Source of the DNA: Neorhizobium sp. NCHU2750
GTDB taxonomy: Bacteria > Pseudomonadota > Alphaproteobacteria > Rhizobiales > Rhizobiaceae
Reading direction: 5' to 3'
NCBI RefSeq assembly: GCF_003597675.1
Contig: NZ_CP030827.1
Span: 2,604,001 to 2,668,000 of the forward strand
Length of the DNA: 64,000 nucleotides
This document shows, piece by piece, positions 51,729 through 60,977 of this stretch. Positions within the stretch are counted from its first letter, which is position 1. Every line of letters begins with the position of its first letter. A program made the position numbers and the translations under genes. Below the pieces are notes generated by a model. It searched no databases. It saw only the letters and a list, made by a program, of their open reading frames with translations, and was not told the DNA's origin.

Positions 51729-52310
51729 ATGACTCAGGCCCATGAACGCAGGAAGCAACCCGAGATCGTCCGCCGAGCGCTGCTCGATTGTGCGGCGAAG
51801 ATCTCGCTCGACCAGGGCCTGCCGGCCGTGACGCTGCAGGCGGTGGCGGATGCCGCCAATGTCACCAAGGGTGGCCTGCTGCATCACTTCCCCAGCAAGC
51901 AGGCGCTGCTCAAGGGCGTATTCGAGGACCTGCTGCAACGGCTCGATGCCGAGATTGATGAATTGATGGCGAAAGATGAAGAGCCGTATGGCCGCTTCAC
52001 CCGCGCCTATATCCGCGCCTTCGCCAAAACGGATAGCGGAACGGAAGGCGACGATGGCGAAGATCCATGGAATGCCCTCCCCCTCTCCTCGCTCACCGAT
52101 CCCGAGATGAAGGCCATGTGGTCCAACTGGTACGCCGCCCGCCTCGCCCGCCATGCCGGGACGGATGCCGGCGCAACGCTCAGCCTCGCACGCTACACCG
52201 CCGATGGTATCTGGCTCGCCGGCCTCCTCGACTATGCCGGCGTCGAGACCACCGATCGCACCGAAATGCTGGACAAGCTGATTGCACTGACCCGGAAGGA
52301 AAAAACGTGA
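51729..52310 (+). CDS. TetR-family regulator of an SMR efflux gene
   Basis: A 193-residue repressor: helix-turn-helix ALLDCAAKISLDQGLPAVTLQAVADAANVTKGGLLHHFPSKQALLKGV near the N-terminus and a ligand-binding domain with SSLTDPEMKAMWSNWYAARLARH. It is preceded by a strong palindrome and overlaps the downstream SMR gene (GTGA), so it probably represses itself and the pump until a cationic drug binds. Confidence 0.92.
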   Translation: MTQAHERRKQPEIVRRALLDCAAKISLDQGLPAVTLQAVADAANVTKGGLLHHFPSKQALLKGVFEDLLQRLDAEIDELMAKDEEPYGRFTRAYIRAFAKTDSGTEGDDGEDPWNALPLSSLTDPEMKAMWSNWYAARLARHAGTDAGATLSLARYTADGIWLAGLLDYAGVETTDRTEMLDKLIALTRKEKT

Positions 52311-52651
52311 ACCCCGCCCTCGTCACCTATGGTTCGCTGCTGATTGCGATCACGCTCGAGGTCTGCGGCACGACGCTCCTGCAGCAGAGCCAGCAATTCA
52401 CCCGGCCGATACCGACGCTCGGCATGGGCCTCTGCTATGCGGCCGCCTTCTATTTCCTCACCATCGTGCTGCGCACCATGCCGGTCGGCATCGCCTATGC
52501 CATCTGGAGCGGCCTCGGCGTGGTGCTGATCTCGGCAGTCGGCGTCTTCGTCTTCCGCCAGTCGCTGGATCTCGCCGCCATGATCGGCCTTGGCCTGATC
52601 ATCGCCGGCGTTGCCGTCGTCAACCTGTTCTCCAGCAGCATTTCTCACTGA
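52307..52651 (+). CDS. small multidrug resistance (SMR) efflux protein
   Basis: A 114-residue four-helix membrane protein of the EmrE type. The essential membrane glutamate is in LLIAITLEVCGTTLLQQSQQF; other marks are MPVGIAYAIWSGLGVVLIS and IGLGLIIAGVAVVNLFS. It exports cationic compounds in exchange for protons. GTG start coupled to the TetR stop. Confidence 0.95.
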   Translation: MNPALVTYGSLLIAITLEVCGTTLLQQSQQFTRPIPTLGMGLCYAAAFYFLTIVLRTMPVGIAYAIWSGLGVVLISAVGVFVFRQSLDLAAMIGLGLIIAGVAVVNLFSSSISH

Positions 52652-52675
52652 ACAAGCGGTGACAGGCAAAAACGG

Positions 52676-52699
52676 GAAGAGCCCGCAAGCGGGCTCTTC
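52676..52699. terminator. bidirectional terminator candidate
   Basis: Perfect stem GAAGAGCCCGC-AA-GCGGGCTCTTC between the convergent SMR and beta-hydroxylase genes. A T-tract is lacking, so strength is uncertain. Confidence 0.5.
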
Positions 52700-52740
52700 G
52701 AAAGGGCAGCGGGCCGCCCCGGATCAGATCGGATCAGGGC

Positions 52741-53607
52741 TTAGTTCGGCCGGTTGCGGAATGCTTCCGCCTCCGCATAGAACTTCTTTTCCCATTCCTT
52801 GTGGTTGTCGAGACCTTCCCTGATGAACGGCGTGAAGATCGCCATGTGCATCAGCATCCAGTTGACCAGACGCGCCGGGAAATTGAGCGGCTTGACGAAG
52901 TCGACGAAAAGCACGACGCGCGTCTTGTCCGTGTGGTTCCAGGCCTCATGCTCATAGGCGTCGTCGAAGATCAGGACCTTGCCTTCTTCCCAGTGGCAAA
53001 TCTGGTCCTTGACCCGGATCGCCAGGTTATCGCCGGTGTTTTCCGGCACGATCAGGCCGAGATGCAGGCGCAGCACGCCGTTATACGGACCACGATGGGC
53101 CGGCAGATGCTTGCCCGGTTCGAAGATCGAGAACATCACCGTCGTCAGGCCGGGGATCTTGTTCATCGCGTTCCAGGTATCCGGGCACGCCTTGATGTTC
53201 TGCTCCGACCGGACGCCGAAGCCGAGCAGGAAGAAGGTCTTCCAGCCGGTATCCGACGAGATCGTCTTCACGTCGGTGGAGATATCCTGAAAGGTCGGCA
53301 GTTCGTCCTTGCGAACGAGGATCTTGTCGAGTTCGGCACGGATCAGCGGCGCCGCCTTCTCGACCTCGGCCGCCCAGGGGAAGGTCTTGTTGTCATAGAC
53401 CGGCGGGTTGCCAAGCTTGGCATGCTTGAAATTGAGCCGTTCCGCCCAGGAAACGATCGACATGAAGAAACGCGTGACGCGGCTTGGACGGTCCATCGGC
53501 TGGATACCGGTCGTGCCGAACGTCTGTTCGTTCTTGGAAACGCTGGAGGATGTGGATTCCACGGGATTGCGCCTGATATGAAAGGTTGATCGAACAAGAT
53601 GAGTCAT
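52741..53607 (-). CDS. aspartyl/asparaginyl beta-hydroxylase family (LpxO-like)
   Basis: A 288-residue Fe(II)/2-oxoglutarate dioxygenase. The metal and cosubstrate site is in PGKHLPAHRGPYNGVLRLHLGLIVP and VLIFDDAYEHEAWNHTDKTRVVLFVDF. LpxO relatives hydroxylate lipid A acyl chains at the inner-membrane face, and the C-terminal hydrophobic segment (LVNWMLMHMAIFTPFI) fits membrane association. The start is chosen at MTHLVRS; shorter versions are possible since the first 45 residues are poorly characteristic. Confidence 0.88.
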   Translation of the reverse strand: MTHLVRSTFHIRRNPVESTSSSVSKNEQTFGTTGIQPMDRPSRVTRFFMSIVSWAERLNFKHAKLGNPPVYDNKTFPWAAEVEKAAPLIRAELDKILVRKDELPTFQDISTDVKTISSDTGWKTFFLLGFGVRSEQNIKACPDTWNAMNKIPGLTTVMFSIFEPGKHLPAHRGPYNGVLRLHLGLIVPENTGDNLAIRVKDQICHWEEGKVLIFDDAYEHEAWNHTDKTRVVLFVDFVKPLNFPARLVNWMLMHMAIFTPFIREGLDNHKEWEKKFYAEAEAFRNRPN

Positions 53608-53846
53608 TTTCTCATCTCTGACATGGCCCGCTATGCACATCGTTGCAAGCATCTTCATGGCAGAACTGCCCTGCGAACACATTTTTGATCATCTTCAAGT
53701 CCGCCGGATCTGGCAGGCTTCGGCGGGGCATTCGCCAAATCTGCGAAACTTTGCCCTCGAAACGCGAACCGCGCTTGCAAATTGATGAGCGGCAGCCGAA
53801 ACTGCCTTATTATTGGCCTCCTGATGGAAAGCGCTAGAAATAAGGC

Positions 53847-56800
53847 ATGGCAGCGCGGCAGCGGATCATCCCGATCCGGCGGGATTATAACCGCTGGGTG
53901 GCGAACCAGACACTGGAAGACTATGCCCTGCGCTTCACCGCCAAAAGTGCGCGCCGGTTCTCCTCAAGCCGCATCTCGCAGACGGCGATCGGCGCCATCT
54001 CCTTCCTGGCACTGGAAGCGATCGGCGGGGCGATCACCCTCTCCTACGGCACGACCAATGCCTTTTTCGCCATCATCGCCGCAGCGGTCGCCATGCTCGT
54101 CGTCGGCCTGCCGATCAGCCGCTATGCCATCCGCCACGGCGTCGATATCGACCTTCTCACCCGAGGCGCCTCCTTCGGCTATATCGGCTCGACCATCACC
54201 TCGCTGATCTATGCGAGCTTCACCTTCATGCTGTTTGCCATCGAGGCCTCGATCATGACCGGGGCGCTCCAGATGGCTTTCGGCATACCGCTATGGATCG
54301 GCTACATCATCAGCGCCGTGGTGGTCATCCCGCTGGTCATCTATGGCGTGCAGCTGATCTCGCGCTTCCAGCTTCTGACCCAGCCCTTCTGGATCGTCCT
54401 CAACGTCCTGCCCTTCGTCTTCATTGCCATGCTAGACTGGCAGAAATTCGATCTCTGGCGGGCCTTTGCCGGTGTCGGCCATTCCAATGCCCAGGTGGGC
54501 GGGGCCGCCCCCTTCAATCTCGTCGAGTTCGGCGCCGCCTCCGCCGTCATCCTGGCGCTGATGCCGCAGATCGGCGAACAGGTCGACTTCCTCCGCTTCC
54601 TGCCGCCGGAAGGTCTGCGCAAGTGGCGTCATAAGCTCACCGTCTTTCTCGCTGGCCCCGGCTGGGTGGTCGTCGGCGTACCGAAACTGCTCGCCGGCTC
54701 GTTCCTCGCGGTACTGACGCTGTCGACCGGCGTGCCGATGAAGGATGCAGGCGACCCGGCACACATGTATTTCGCCGCCTTCGGCTACATGATCCCGAAC
54801 GACAAGGCGGCACTGCTGCTGATGGCGGCCTTCGTCGTCGTCTCGCAGTTGAAGATCAACGTGATGAACGCCTATGCCGGCTCGCTCGCATGGTCGAACT
54901 TCTTCTCGCGCCTGACCCACAGCCATCCGGGTCGCGTCGTCTGGCTGGTCTTCAACGTGGCGATCGCCCTGCTGTTGATGGAACTCGGCATCTACCGGCT
55001 GCTGGAGGAAACCCTCGGCATCTTCTCGATCGTCGCGATGAGCTGGCTCTGCACCATCTCGGCGGATCTCTTCATCAACAAGCCGCTCGGCCTGTCGCCT
55101 CCCGGCATCGAATTCAAGCGCGCCCATCTCTATGACGTCAATCCGGTCGGGCTGGGTGCCATGTTCGGCGCGACGGCGATCGCGCTAGCCGCCCATTTCG
55201 GCCTGTTCGGCCAATTGATGGCCTCGCTCGCCACCTATGTCACGCTGAGCTCCTTCCTCATTTCGCCGGCCATCGCCTTCGCCACGAGAGGCCGCTACTA
55301 TCTCGCCCGCAAACCCCGCAAAAGCTGGAAAAACCTCGGCTCGATCACCTGTTCGGTCTGCGAACATCCGTTCGAACACGAGGACATGGCATGGTGTCCC
55401 GCCTATGCCGCGCCGATCTGCTCGCTCTGCTGCTCGCTGGATAGTCGCTGCCATGACATGTGCAAGCCGAATGCAAGGCTGAACACCCAGGTCGGCACGG
55501 TGGCGCGCTCCTTCCTGCCGGAACACGTGATCGCCAAGCTGACGAGCAGGCTCGGGCGCTATGCGATGACGGCCGTGCTGTCGATTTCCGCGATCGGCGC
55601 CATCCTCTCCTTCATCGCCTTCCAGGTGGGCCAGGCGGCCCCCGCCAATGCCGATGTCATCTACGGCACGATCCTGATCGTCTTCTTCGTCTTCGCCATC
55701 ATCACCGGCATTTTCTCGTGGTTCTATGTGCTGGCCCATGACAGCCGGGTCGTCGCGGAAGAGGAGTCGTCGCGCCAGAACACCCTTCTGTTGAAGGAAA
55801 TCGCCGCCCACAAAAAGACCGACACCGCCCTGCAAAAGGCCAAGGAAACCGCCGAAGCCGCCAACCGGGCCAAGAGCCGCTATGTCGTCGGCCTTTCCCA
55901 CGAACTGCGCACGCCGCTCAATGCCGTACTCGGCTACGCCCAGATCCTCGAGCGCGACGACACCATCCCCGCCCCACGCCATTCGGCAATCAAGGTCATC
56001 AAGCGGTCTGCCGACCACTTGTCCGGCCTGATCGACGGGCTGCTCGATATTTCCAAGATCGAGGCCGGCCGCTTGCAGGTCTATTCCAACGAAATCAACA
56101 TCCAGGATTTTCTCGACCAGATCGTCGAGATGTTCTCGCTTCAGGCGCAGGCCAAGGGACTGGAATTCGAGCATGTACGCGCGAGCCTTTTGCCGAATTA
56201 CGTGCGCACCGATGAGAAGCGCCTACGCCAGATCCTCGTCAACCTGCTCTCCAACGCCATCAAGTTCACCGATGAAGGCAAGGTACGCTTCGAGGTGGCC
56301 TATCGCAGCCAGGTCGCCACCTTCACCGTTTCCGATACCGGCCGCGGCATCGCCGAAAAGGATCTCGCCCGTATCTACGAGCCCTTCCAGCGCGGCGAGG
56401 CGGAAACGATCAAGCCTATGCCGGGCCTCGGCCTCGGCCTCACCATCACACAGCTCCTGACCAACACGCTGGGCGGCGAGATCTCGGCAAAAAGCATCAA
56501 GGACGAAGGCTCTACCTTCCGCGTACGGCTGATGCTGTCTGCCGTCGAGCGGCCGAACACGACGCCTGCCGCCGAGCGCAAGATCGTCTCCTATACCGGC
56601 CCGCGCCGCACGGTGGTCGTCGTCGACGACAACCAGGATCATCGCGAACTGATGCGCGAAGTGCTTTCCCCGATGGATTTCGTCGTTCTGACCGCCGATG
56701 GCGGACCGGAATGCCTGACGCTGATCGAGGGCATAAAGCCCGATATCTTCCTCATCGACATCTCCATGCCCGGAATGAATGGCTGGCAGCTCGTTACCCG

Positions 56801-57233
56801 CCTGCGCGAACAAGGACAGGCGGCCCCGATCATCATGCTCTCGGCCAATCTGGGTGACGGCGCCACCGCCGACATGTCCGGCGAAGGCCATAATGATGCG
56901 CTGTCGAAGCCGGTGAACCTGAGACGGCTCGCCGACAAGCTTGCCTCCCATCTGGCACTGACCTGGATCTACGAGGACGAAGCGCCGCCACCGGCAGCAC
57001 CCGCGGCAAAACAGCCGCTGAAAAGTCCGGGGACGAACCACCTGCAGGACTTGCTGCGGCTGGGCGAGATCGGCTACGTGCGGGGCATAGAAGCAAAGCT
57101 TGCCGACCTTGCCGCCGACGAGGCCCACCGCCCCTTCGCCGACGAGCTCGGCCACTACGTCAAGGCCTTCGACATGGCCGGCTACATGAAATTCCTCGAA
57201 CGGCTGGACAGGGAAGAGACGAGCGATGGCTGA
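53847..57233 (+). CDS. NCS1-permease-like hybrid histidine kinase with receiver domain
   Basis: An 1128-residue fusion. Residues 1-485 form a 12-helix NCS1 (purine-cytosine/hydantoin permease) fold: FFAIIAAAVAMLVVGLPISRYAIRHGVDIDLLTRGASFGYIGST. Residues 500-540 are a cysteine cluster (C502, C505, C517, C525, C528, C529, C535, C539). Two more helices (about 573-592 and 607-629), a coiled coil and a HisKA (His685 in LSHELRTPLN) with HATPase (N803, DTGRGI, GLGLGL) follow. A receiver domain carries Asp971, and about 100 residues end the protein. Predicted to sense a transported or bound nucleobase-like molecule and phosphorylate the LuxR-type regulator whose gene overlaps its stop. Confidence 0.93.
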   Translation: MAARQRIIPIRRDYNRWVANQTLEDYALRFTAKSARRFSSSRISQTAIGAISFLALEAIGGAITLSYGTTNAFFAIIAAAVAMLVVGLPISRYAIRHGVDIDLLTRGASFGYIGSTITSLIYASFTFMLFAIEASIMTGALQMAFGIPLWIGYIISAVVVIPLVIYGVQLISRFQLLTQPFWIVLNVLPFVFIAMLDWQKFDLWRAFAGVGHSNAQVGGAAPFNLVEFGAASAVILALMPQIGEQVDFLRFLPPEGLRKWRHKLTVFLAGPGWVVVGVPKLLAGSFLAVLTLSTGVPMKDAGDPAHMYFAAFGYMIPNDKAALLLMAAFVVVSQLKINVMNAYAGSLAWSNFFSRLTHSHPGRVVWLVFNVAIALLLMELGIYRLLEETLGIFSIVAMSWLCTISADLFINKPLGLSPPGIEFKRAHLYDVNPVGLGAMFGATAIALAAHFGLFGQLMASLATYVTLSSFLISPAIAFATRGRYYLARKPRKSWKNLGSITCSVCEHPFEHEDMAWCPAYAAPICSLCCSLDSRCHDMCKPNARLNTQVGTVARSFLPEHVIAKLTSRLGRYAMTAVLSISAIGAILSFIAFQVGQAAPANADVIYGTILIVFFVFAIITGIFSWFYVLAHDSRVVAEEESSRQNTLLLKEIAAHKKTDTALQKAKETAEAANRAKSRYVVGLSHELRTPLNAVLGYAQILERDDTIPAPRHSAIKVIKRSADHLSGLIDGLLDISKIEAGRLQVYSNEINIQDFLDQIVEMFSLQAQAKGLEFEHVRASLLPNYVRTDEKRLRQILVNLLSNAIKFTDEGKVRFEVAYRSQVATFTVSDTGRGIAEKDLARIYEPFQRGEAETIKPMPGLGLGLTITQLLTNTLGGEISAKSIKDEGSTFRVRLMLSAVERPNTTPAAERKIVSYTGPRRTVVVVDDNQDHRELMREVLSPMDFVVLTADGGPECLTLIEGIKPDIFLIDISMPGMNGWQLVTRLREQGQAAPIIMLSANLGDGATADMSGEGHNDALSKPVNLRRLADKLASHLALTWIYEDEAPPPAAPAAKQPLKSPGTNHLQDLLRLGEIGYVRGIEAKLADLAADEAHRPFADELGHYVKAFDMAGYMKFLERLDREETSDG

Positions 57234-58152
57234 GAGCGCAACGCCCCGCGACATCGTCCTTCTGGTCGATGACAGCCCCGAGGCGCTCGGTTTTCTGACC
57301 GAAGCACTCGAGCAGTCCGGCTTTTCCGTGCTGATCGCCACATCGGGACAGGCGGCGCTGAATATCGTCGACAAGATCACCCCCGACCTCATCCTGCTCG
57401 ATGCCGTCATGCCCGGCATGGACGGGTTCGAAACCTGCCGCCGCCTGAAGACCAATGCCGGCGTGGCACAGGTGCCGGTGATTTTCATGACCGGCCTGAC
57501 CGAGACCGAACATGTCGTCAATGCGTTGGGATCGGGCGGCGTCGACTACCTGACGAAGCCGATCAATATCGACGAATTGCGTGCCCGTATCCGGGTTCAT
57601 CTCGCCAATGCGCGCTCGGCCCAGAGCGCCCGCGTCGCGCTCGATGCCGCCGGCCGCCACCTGCTTGCCGTGCGTGCCGATGGCAGCATCCAGTGGTCGA
57701 CCCCGCAGGCGACCCGCCTGATCAACGCAGCGACCAATCGCGACGACGGGCTTGAACTCGTCACCGCCCGCGTCGCAACCTGGATGTCGGAACGCGGCCG
57801 GCCGGGCTTTTCGCGCGAGGCGGCATTCTCGCTTGCCGACGGCGACGAGAGAGGCCTGCAGCTTTCCTATCTCGGCGGCATCGGCGCCGACGAATTCCTG
57901 TTTCGCCTCACCGCCAGCAGCCGCCGCCCGGATGCCGAGGTTCTGCGTCAGCATTTTCCGCTGACGACACGGGAATCCGAAGTGCTGCTCTGGATTGCCA
58001 AGGGCAAGGCCAACCGCGATATCGGCGAAATTCTCGGCCTGTCGGCCCGCACGGTGAACAAGCATCTCGAGCAGATCTATGTGAAACTCGGCGTCGAAAA
58101 CCGCGCCTCCGCCGCCGTTCGCGCCGCCCATGTGCTTCGCGGCGACGACTGA
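57226..58152 (+). CDS. response regulator with LuxR-type DNA-binding domain
   Basis: A 308-residue regulator. An N-terminal receiver (VLLVDDSPEA, phospho-acceptor Asp59 in ILLDAVMPGMDGFE, conserved Lys in YLTKP) is followed by a middle region of about 100 residues with no family I know and a C-terminal GerE/LuxR HTH (TTRESEVLLWIAKGKANRDIGEILGLSARTVNKHLEQIYVKLGV). It overlaps the kinase gene by eight bases and is its obvious partner. Target promoters may include urtA or the liv operon (inference from position). Confidence 0.94.
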   Translation: MAESATPRDIVLLVDDSPEALGFLTEALEQSGFSVLIATSGQAALNIVDKITPDLILLDAVMPGMDGFETCRRLKTNAGVAQVPVIFMTGLTETEHVVNALGSGGVDYLTKPINIDELRARIRVHLANARSAQSARVALDAAGRHLLAVRADGSIQWSTPQATRLINAATNRDDGLELVTARVATWMSERGRPGFSREAAFSLADGDERGLQLSYLGGIGADEFLFRLTASSRRPDAEVLRQHFPLTTRESEVLLWIAKGKANRDIGEILGLSARTVNKHLEQIYVKLGVENRASAAVRAAHVLRGDD

Positions 58153-58343
58153 GAGCACCATGCGCAGCGCCGGTCACATCTGCCCCATGAGACCGGCGGC
58201 ATGATGCAGTTGCGCAACATGAAAATGCGCGCTTGAATTACATTCACCAATTAGAATATAGTCATGCTGCAGTGCAATCTGGCATAGGTTGCGAGCGCAA
58301 GGCGAAGCAGTTAGGGGTCGATGCATCCAAAGGTTTGCACTAG

Positions 58344-58547
58344 ATGACTTCAGACACGAAAAGCCCCTCCCTCGTCTCCCTCCTCGGCTTGGTCAAGACG
58401 CTGAAACGCGACGATGACGGCCCGAGCTTTTCGCCGGCCGAAAAGGCTGCACGCGTTTCAGCCCTGCTGAATCGACTGGTCAATTACCCGCACCCGCCTA
58501 TCATGGCTCACGGCGCGCCGATGACCTTGAGCGCCGAAGAAAGATAA
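58344..58547 (+). CDS. possible small protein, doubtful
   Basis: A 67-residue frame (MTSDTKSPSLVSLLGLVKTLKRDD, then FSPAEKAARVSALLNRLVNYP) with protein-like composition but no clear ribosome-binding site. Its last 40 bases overlap the end of the convergent PAS gene. Its ATG overlaps the stop of a nine-codon frame starting at 58321. Kept only as a candidate. Confidence 0.3.
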   Translation: MTSDTKSPSLVSLLGLVKTLKRDDDGPSFSPAEKAARVSALLNRLVNYPHPPIMAHGAPMTLSAEER

Positions 58548-59008
58548 CGCGCAGCCAGCTCGTTCCCCTCACGCTGGGCAAGTTCAAGCGCCGACCGGCA
58601 ATAGCCGGCCAGCGGATTGTCCAATGCGGCAAGTTCGGACGATGATACTTCCATGATCGTTCCGTTGTAGATGAACGGCACGCCGGCCGCGTCCTTGAGG
58701 CAGCGCCCGACCGAAATCACCTCCACCGGCCCTCGCCCACCGTGGTTGATCGAATATTGCTGCCGATAGAGCGAGCCACTGGTGATCGCGCTGTGAATGG
58801 AAGCCGCGACACGGGCGCGGTCATCGACGGAGATCTTCTCGATCAATGACAGGATCGGCATCCCGGCCGCCATTTCGGCCGGACCGACATCGAAAAGCGT
58901 GGCAAGCGGCGCATCGCCGTAAACCCTGTCATTCGCAAGGTCCCAACTGTAGAACGCCATGCCGGAAGACAGAAATGCAGCGCCGAGTTCCGTATTCAGG
59001 GGAAACAT
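58508..59008 (-). CDS. PAS-domain protein
   Basis: A 166-residue protein. Residues 8-125 fit a PAS fold (GMAFYSWDLANDRVYGDAPLATLFDVGPAEMAAGMPILSLIEKISVDDRARV, then YRQQYSINHGGRGPVEVISVGRCLKDAAGVPFIYNGTIMEV), followed by two helices (LALAQREGNELAARYLSSALKVIG). There is no output domain, so it may be a stand-alone sensor or an anti-partner of another signalling protein. Ligand unknown. Confidence 0.8.
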   Translation of the reverse strand: MFPLNTELGAAFLSSGMAFYSWDLANDRVYGDAPLATLFDVGPAEMAAGMPILSLIEKISVDDRARVAASIHSAITSGSLYRQQYSINHGGRGPVEVISVGRCLKDAAGVPFIYNGTIMEVSSSELAALDNPLAGYCRSALELAQREGNELAARYLSSALKVIGAP

Positions 59009-59251
59009 GCGAATCCTTCTCGGAAAATATCTACACCCCTTATTTTAGAACATGCTAACTACGTAAATTACTGTTTCTGACCTGTTATCTTTTGGGGCTT
59101 CGATCGCCACCCTCGTCCCGAATTGACATGAGGGGAGCATTCTGGCCCAGCCGGCCTCTACATCGCGTGGCCGCGATCCATCTGAAACCGGATCGTACCG
59201 CCGCGCAAGGCTCCCTTGCCCCACATCCGGCCCCTTCCACTGTGCCGAAAC

Positions 59252-59279
59252 GAAAGAAGCCCGGCAATGCCGGGCTTCC
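59252..59279 (-). terminator. terminator of liv substrate-binding gene
   Basis: On the minus strand GAAGCCCGGC-ATT-GCCGGGCTTC followed by TTTCG, 26 bases after the stop codon of the gene at 59305. Confidence 0.8.
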
Positions 59280-59304
59280 TCGTCTGAACTTCGGAGAGAA
59301 GAGA

Positions 59305-60429
59305 TCAGCCTTCCTTCGGGAAGTAGCTGTACTGGCCGTCCGGGCCCTTCTTCCATTCGTACATGATGTAGCCCGGCAGCTTCGGGTCGCCCTTGGCGTC
59401 GAAGCCCATGTCGCCGAGAACGGTCTTGAACGGACCCTTTTCGTGCAGTGCCTTGGCAACGGCCTGCGCGTCGTCGGCGCTGCCTGCGGCCTTGATGCCG
59501 GCTGCGATGACCTGAACGGCTGCATAGGAATACAGCGTGTAGGCTTCCGGGTTGAAGCCAGCAGCCTTGAACTTGGCAACCAGATCCTTGTTGGCCGGGT
59601 TCAGCGTCGGGTCGGGACCGAAGGTGTTGAGCGTGCCTGCGACGGCATCGCCGGCGATCGAGGCGAGTTCGTTGGAGACGATACCGTCACCCGAAACGAG
59701 CGTTGCCTTGAGGCCCTGGTCCTTTGCCTGACGGATGATCAGGCCGGCTTCGGTGTGCAGACCGCCCCAGTAGATGATCGAGACGCCAGCCTGCTTCATC
59801 TTGGCGATGAGAGCCGAGAAGTCCTTGTCGCCGACATTGACGGCTTCGCGCATGACTTCCTTCTTGCCGGCAGCAGCGTAAGCCTTGGCGGTTTCATCAG
59901 CGAGACCCTGACCGTAAGGCGTCTTGTCGTCGATGATGGCAACCTTCGCATCGGCGAAATGGTCGGCCAGATACTTGCCGGCAACGCCACCCTGCTGGTC
60001 GTCACGGCCGCAGGTACGGAACGTGTTCCACAGGCCGGCATCGGTGAAGACCGGGTTGGTTGCAGCAGGCGTGACTTCGAGGATGCCGTTTTCGGCATAG
60101 ACCTGCGATGCCGGGATCGAAACGCCCGAGTTGAAGTGGCCGACCACATACTTGACGCCGTCAGCAACGAACTTGTTGGCAACCGAAATACCCTGCTTCG
60201 GGTCCGACACGTCGTCGCCGAGTTCGATCGTCAGCTTTTCGCCGTTGACACCGCCGGCAGCGTTGATGTCAGCGATTGCCTGTTCAGCACCCTTCTGCAG
60301 CTGTGCACCGAAAGCAGCGTTCGGGCCCGTCAGCGGACCGCCGACGGCAATGATGATGTCGGCGCGCGCGACGCCGCTGAAGGCAACGATGGCCGTCAGC
60401 GCAACCGCGGAAAGAAGAGACTTCTTCAT
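59305..60429 (-). CDS. branched-chain amino-acid ABC transporter substrate-binding protein
   Basis: A 374-residue periplasmic receptor with a signal peptide ([23 protein letters not shown]). The LivJ-like core starts [40 protein letters not shown]; other marks are [32 protein letters not shown] and [22 protein letters not shown]. It feeds the permeases and ATPases encoded from 60978 onward in the same direction. Leucine, isoleucine and valine are the usual ligands. Confidence 0.95.
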   Translation of the reverse strand: MKKSLLSAVALTAIVAFSGVARADIIIAVGGPLTGPNAAFGAQLQKGAEQAIADINAAGGVNGEKLTIELGDDVSDPKQGISVANKFVADGVKYVVGHFNSGVSIPASQVYAENGILEVTPAATNPVFTDAGLWNTFRTCGRDDQQGGVAGKYLADHFADAKVAIIDDKTPYGQGLADETAKAYAAAGKKEVMREAVNVGDKDFSALIAKMKQAGVSIIYWGGLHTEAGLIIRQAKDQGLKATLVSGDGIVSNELASIAGDAVAGTLNTFGPDPTLNPANKDLVAKFKAAGFNPEAYTLYSYAAVQVIAAGIKAAGSADDAQAVAKALHEKGPFKTVLGDMGFDAKGDPKLPGYIMYEWKKGPDGQYSYFPKEG

Positions 60430-60569
60430 GGATTTACTCCCAATCTAAAGGTGAGCTGATTGTTGGAACCGTACGCAATACCCACCACCACTGCGCCGGA
60501 AACTGTTCCACTCCGGGTTTTCTTAATTGGCCCCGATATTTGTAATCTGATTGCAGATTTCTGCAGGTG

Positions 60570-60923
60570 TCAATCTTTCTTCTTCCACGAGAAGGCCGAG
60601 GCCGGCTCGTAGAGCCAATAGTAACTTTGCACCATTTGTTTCGTACGACGGATGCGGTATCCGGCGGTCGAAAAGATCAACAGGAAAACGAAATCGATCA
60701 CGTAATAGAAAAGGCTGAGGAACGGCCCCTCGAACAGCGCGAAATGCAGAAACCGCATCCCGACGGCGAGCAGCAGCGTATAGACGATCACGGTCGGGTA
60801 CTCAGCCCACCCGTCTGCCGCAGACTTTCCCGACCGCCAGGCGGTCCACAAGCCTGCGATGAACACCAGCGCCCGAAGGACGTTGTGCACTCCGTCGCCG
60901 CCTTCAAAAAACAAACCCTGCAT
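60570..60923 (-). CDS. DUF6867 small membrane protein of liv cluster
   Basis: A 117-residue protein with three helices (about 14-27, 43-62, 68-87) and the sequence RSGKSAADGWAEYPTVIVYTLLLAVGMRFLHFALFEGPFLSLFYYVIDF seen in a rhizobial family (DUF6867) found beside livF. It may help assembly or regulation of the transporter; function unknown. Confidence 0.75.
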   Translation of the reverse strand: MQGLFFEGGDGVHNVLRALVFIAGLWTAWRSGKSAADGWAEYPTVIVYTLLLAVGMRFLHFALFEGPFLSLFYYVIDFVFLLIFSTAGYRIRRTKQMVQSYYWLYEPASAFSWKKKD

Positions 60924-60977
60924 GTCAGCGTCTCCCGGAAAGGTCGATCAGAGGCGTTATGGTCGAAAGGGCGCGGG

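Noticed and set aside
53640..53700. Possible sigma-54 promoter before the kinase gene (TGGCA near 53657)
   Set aside because: The GG to GC spacing is two bases too long for a functional -24/-12 element.
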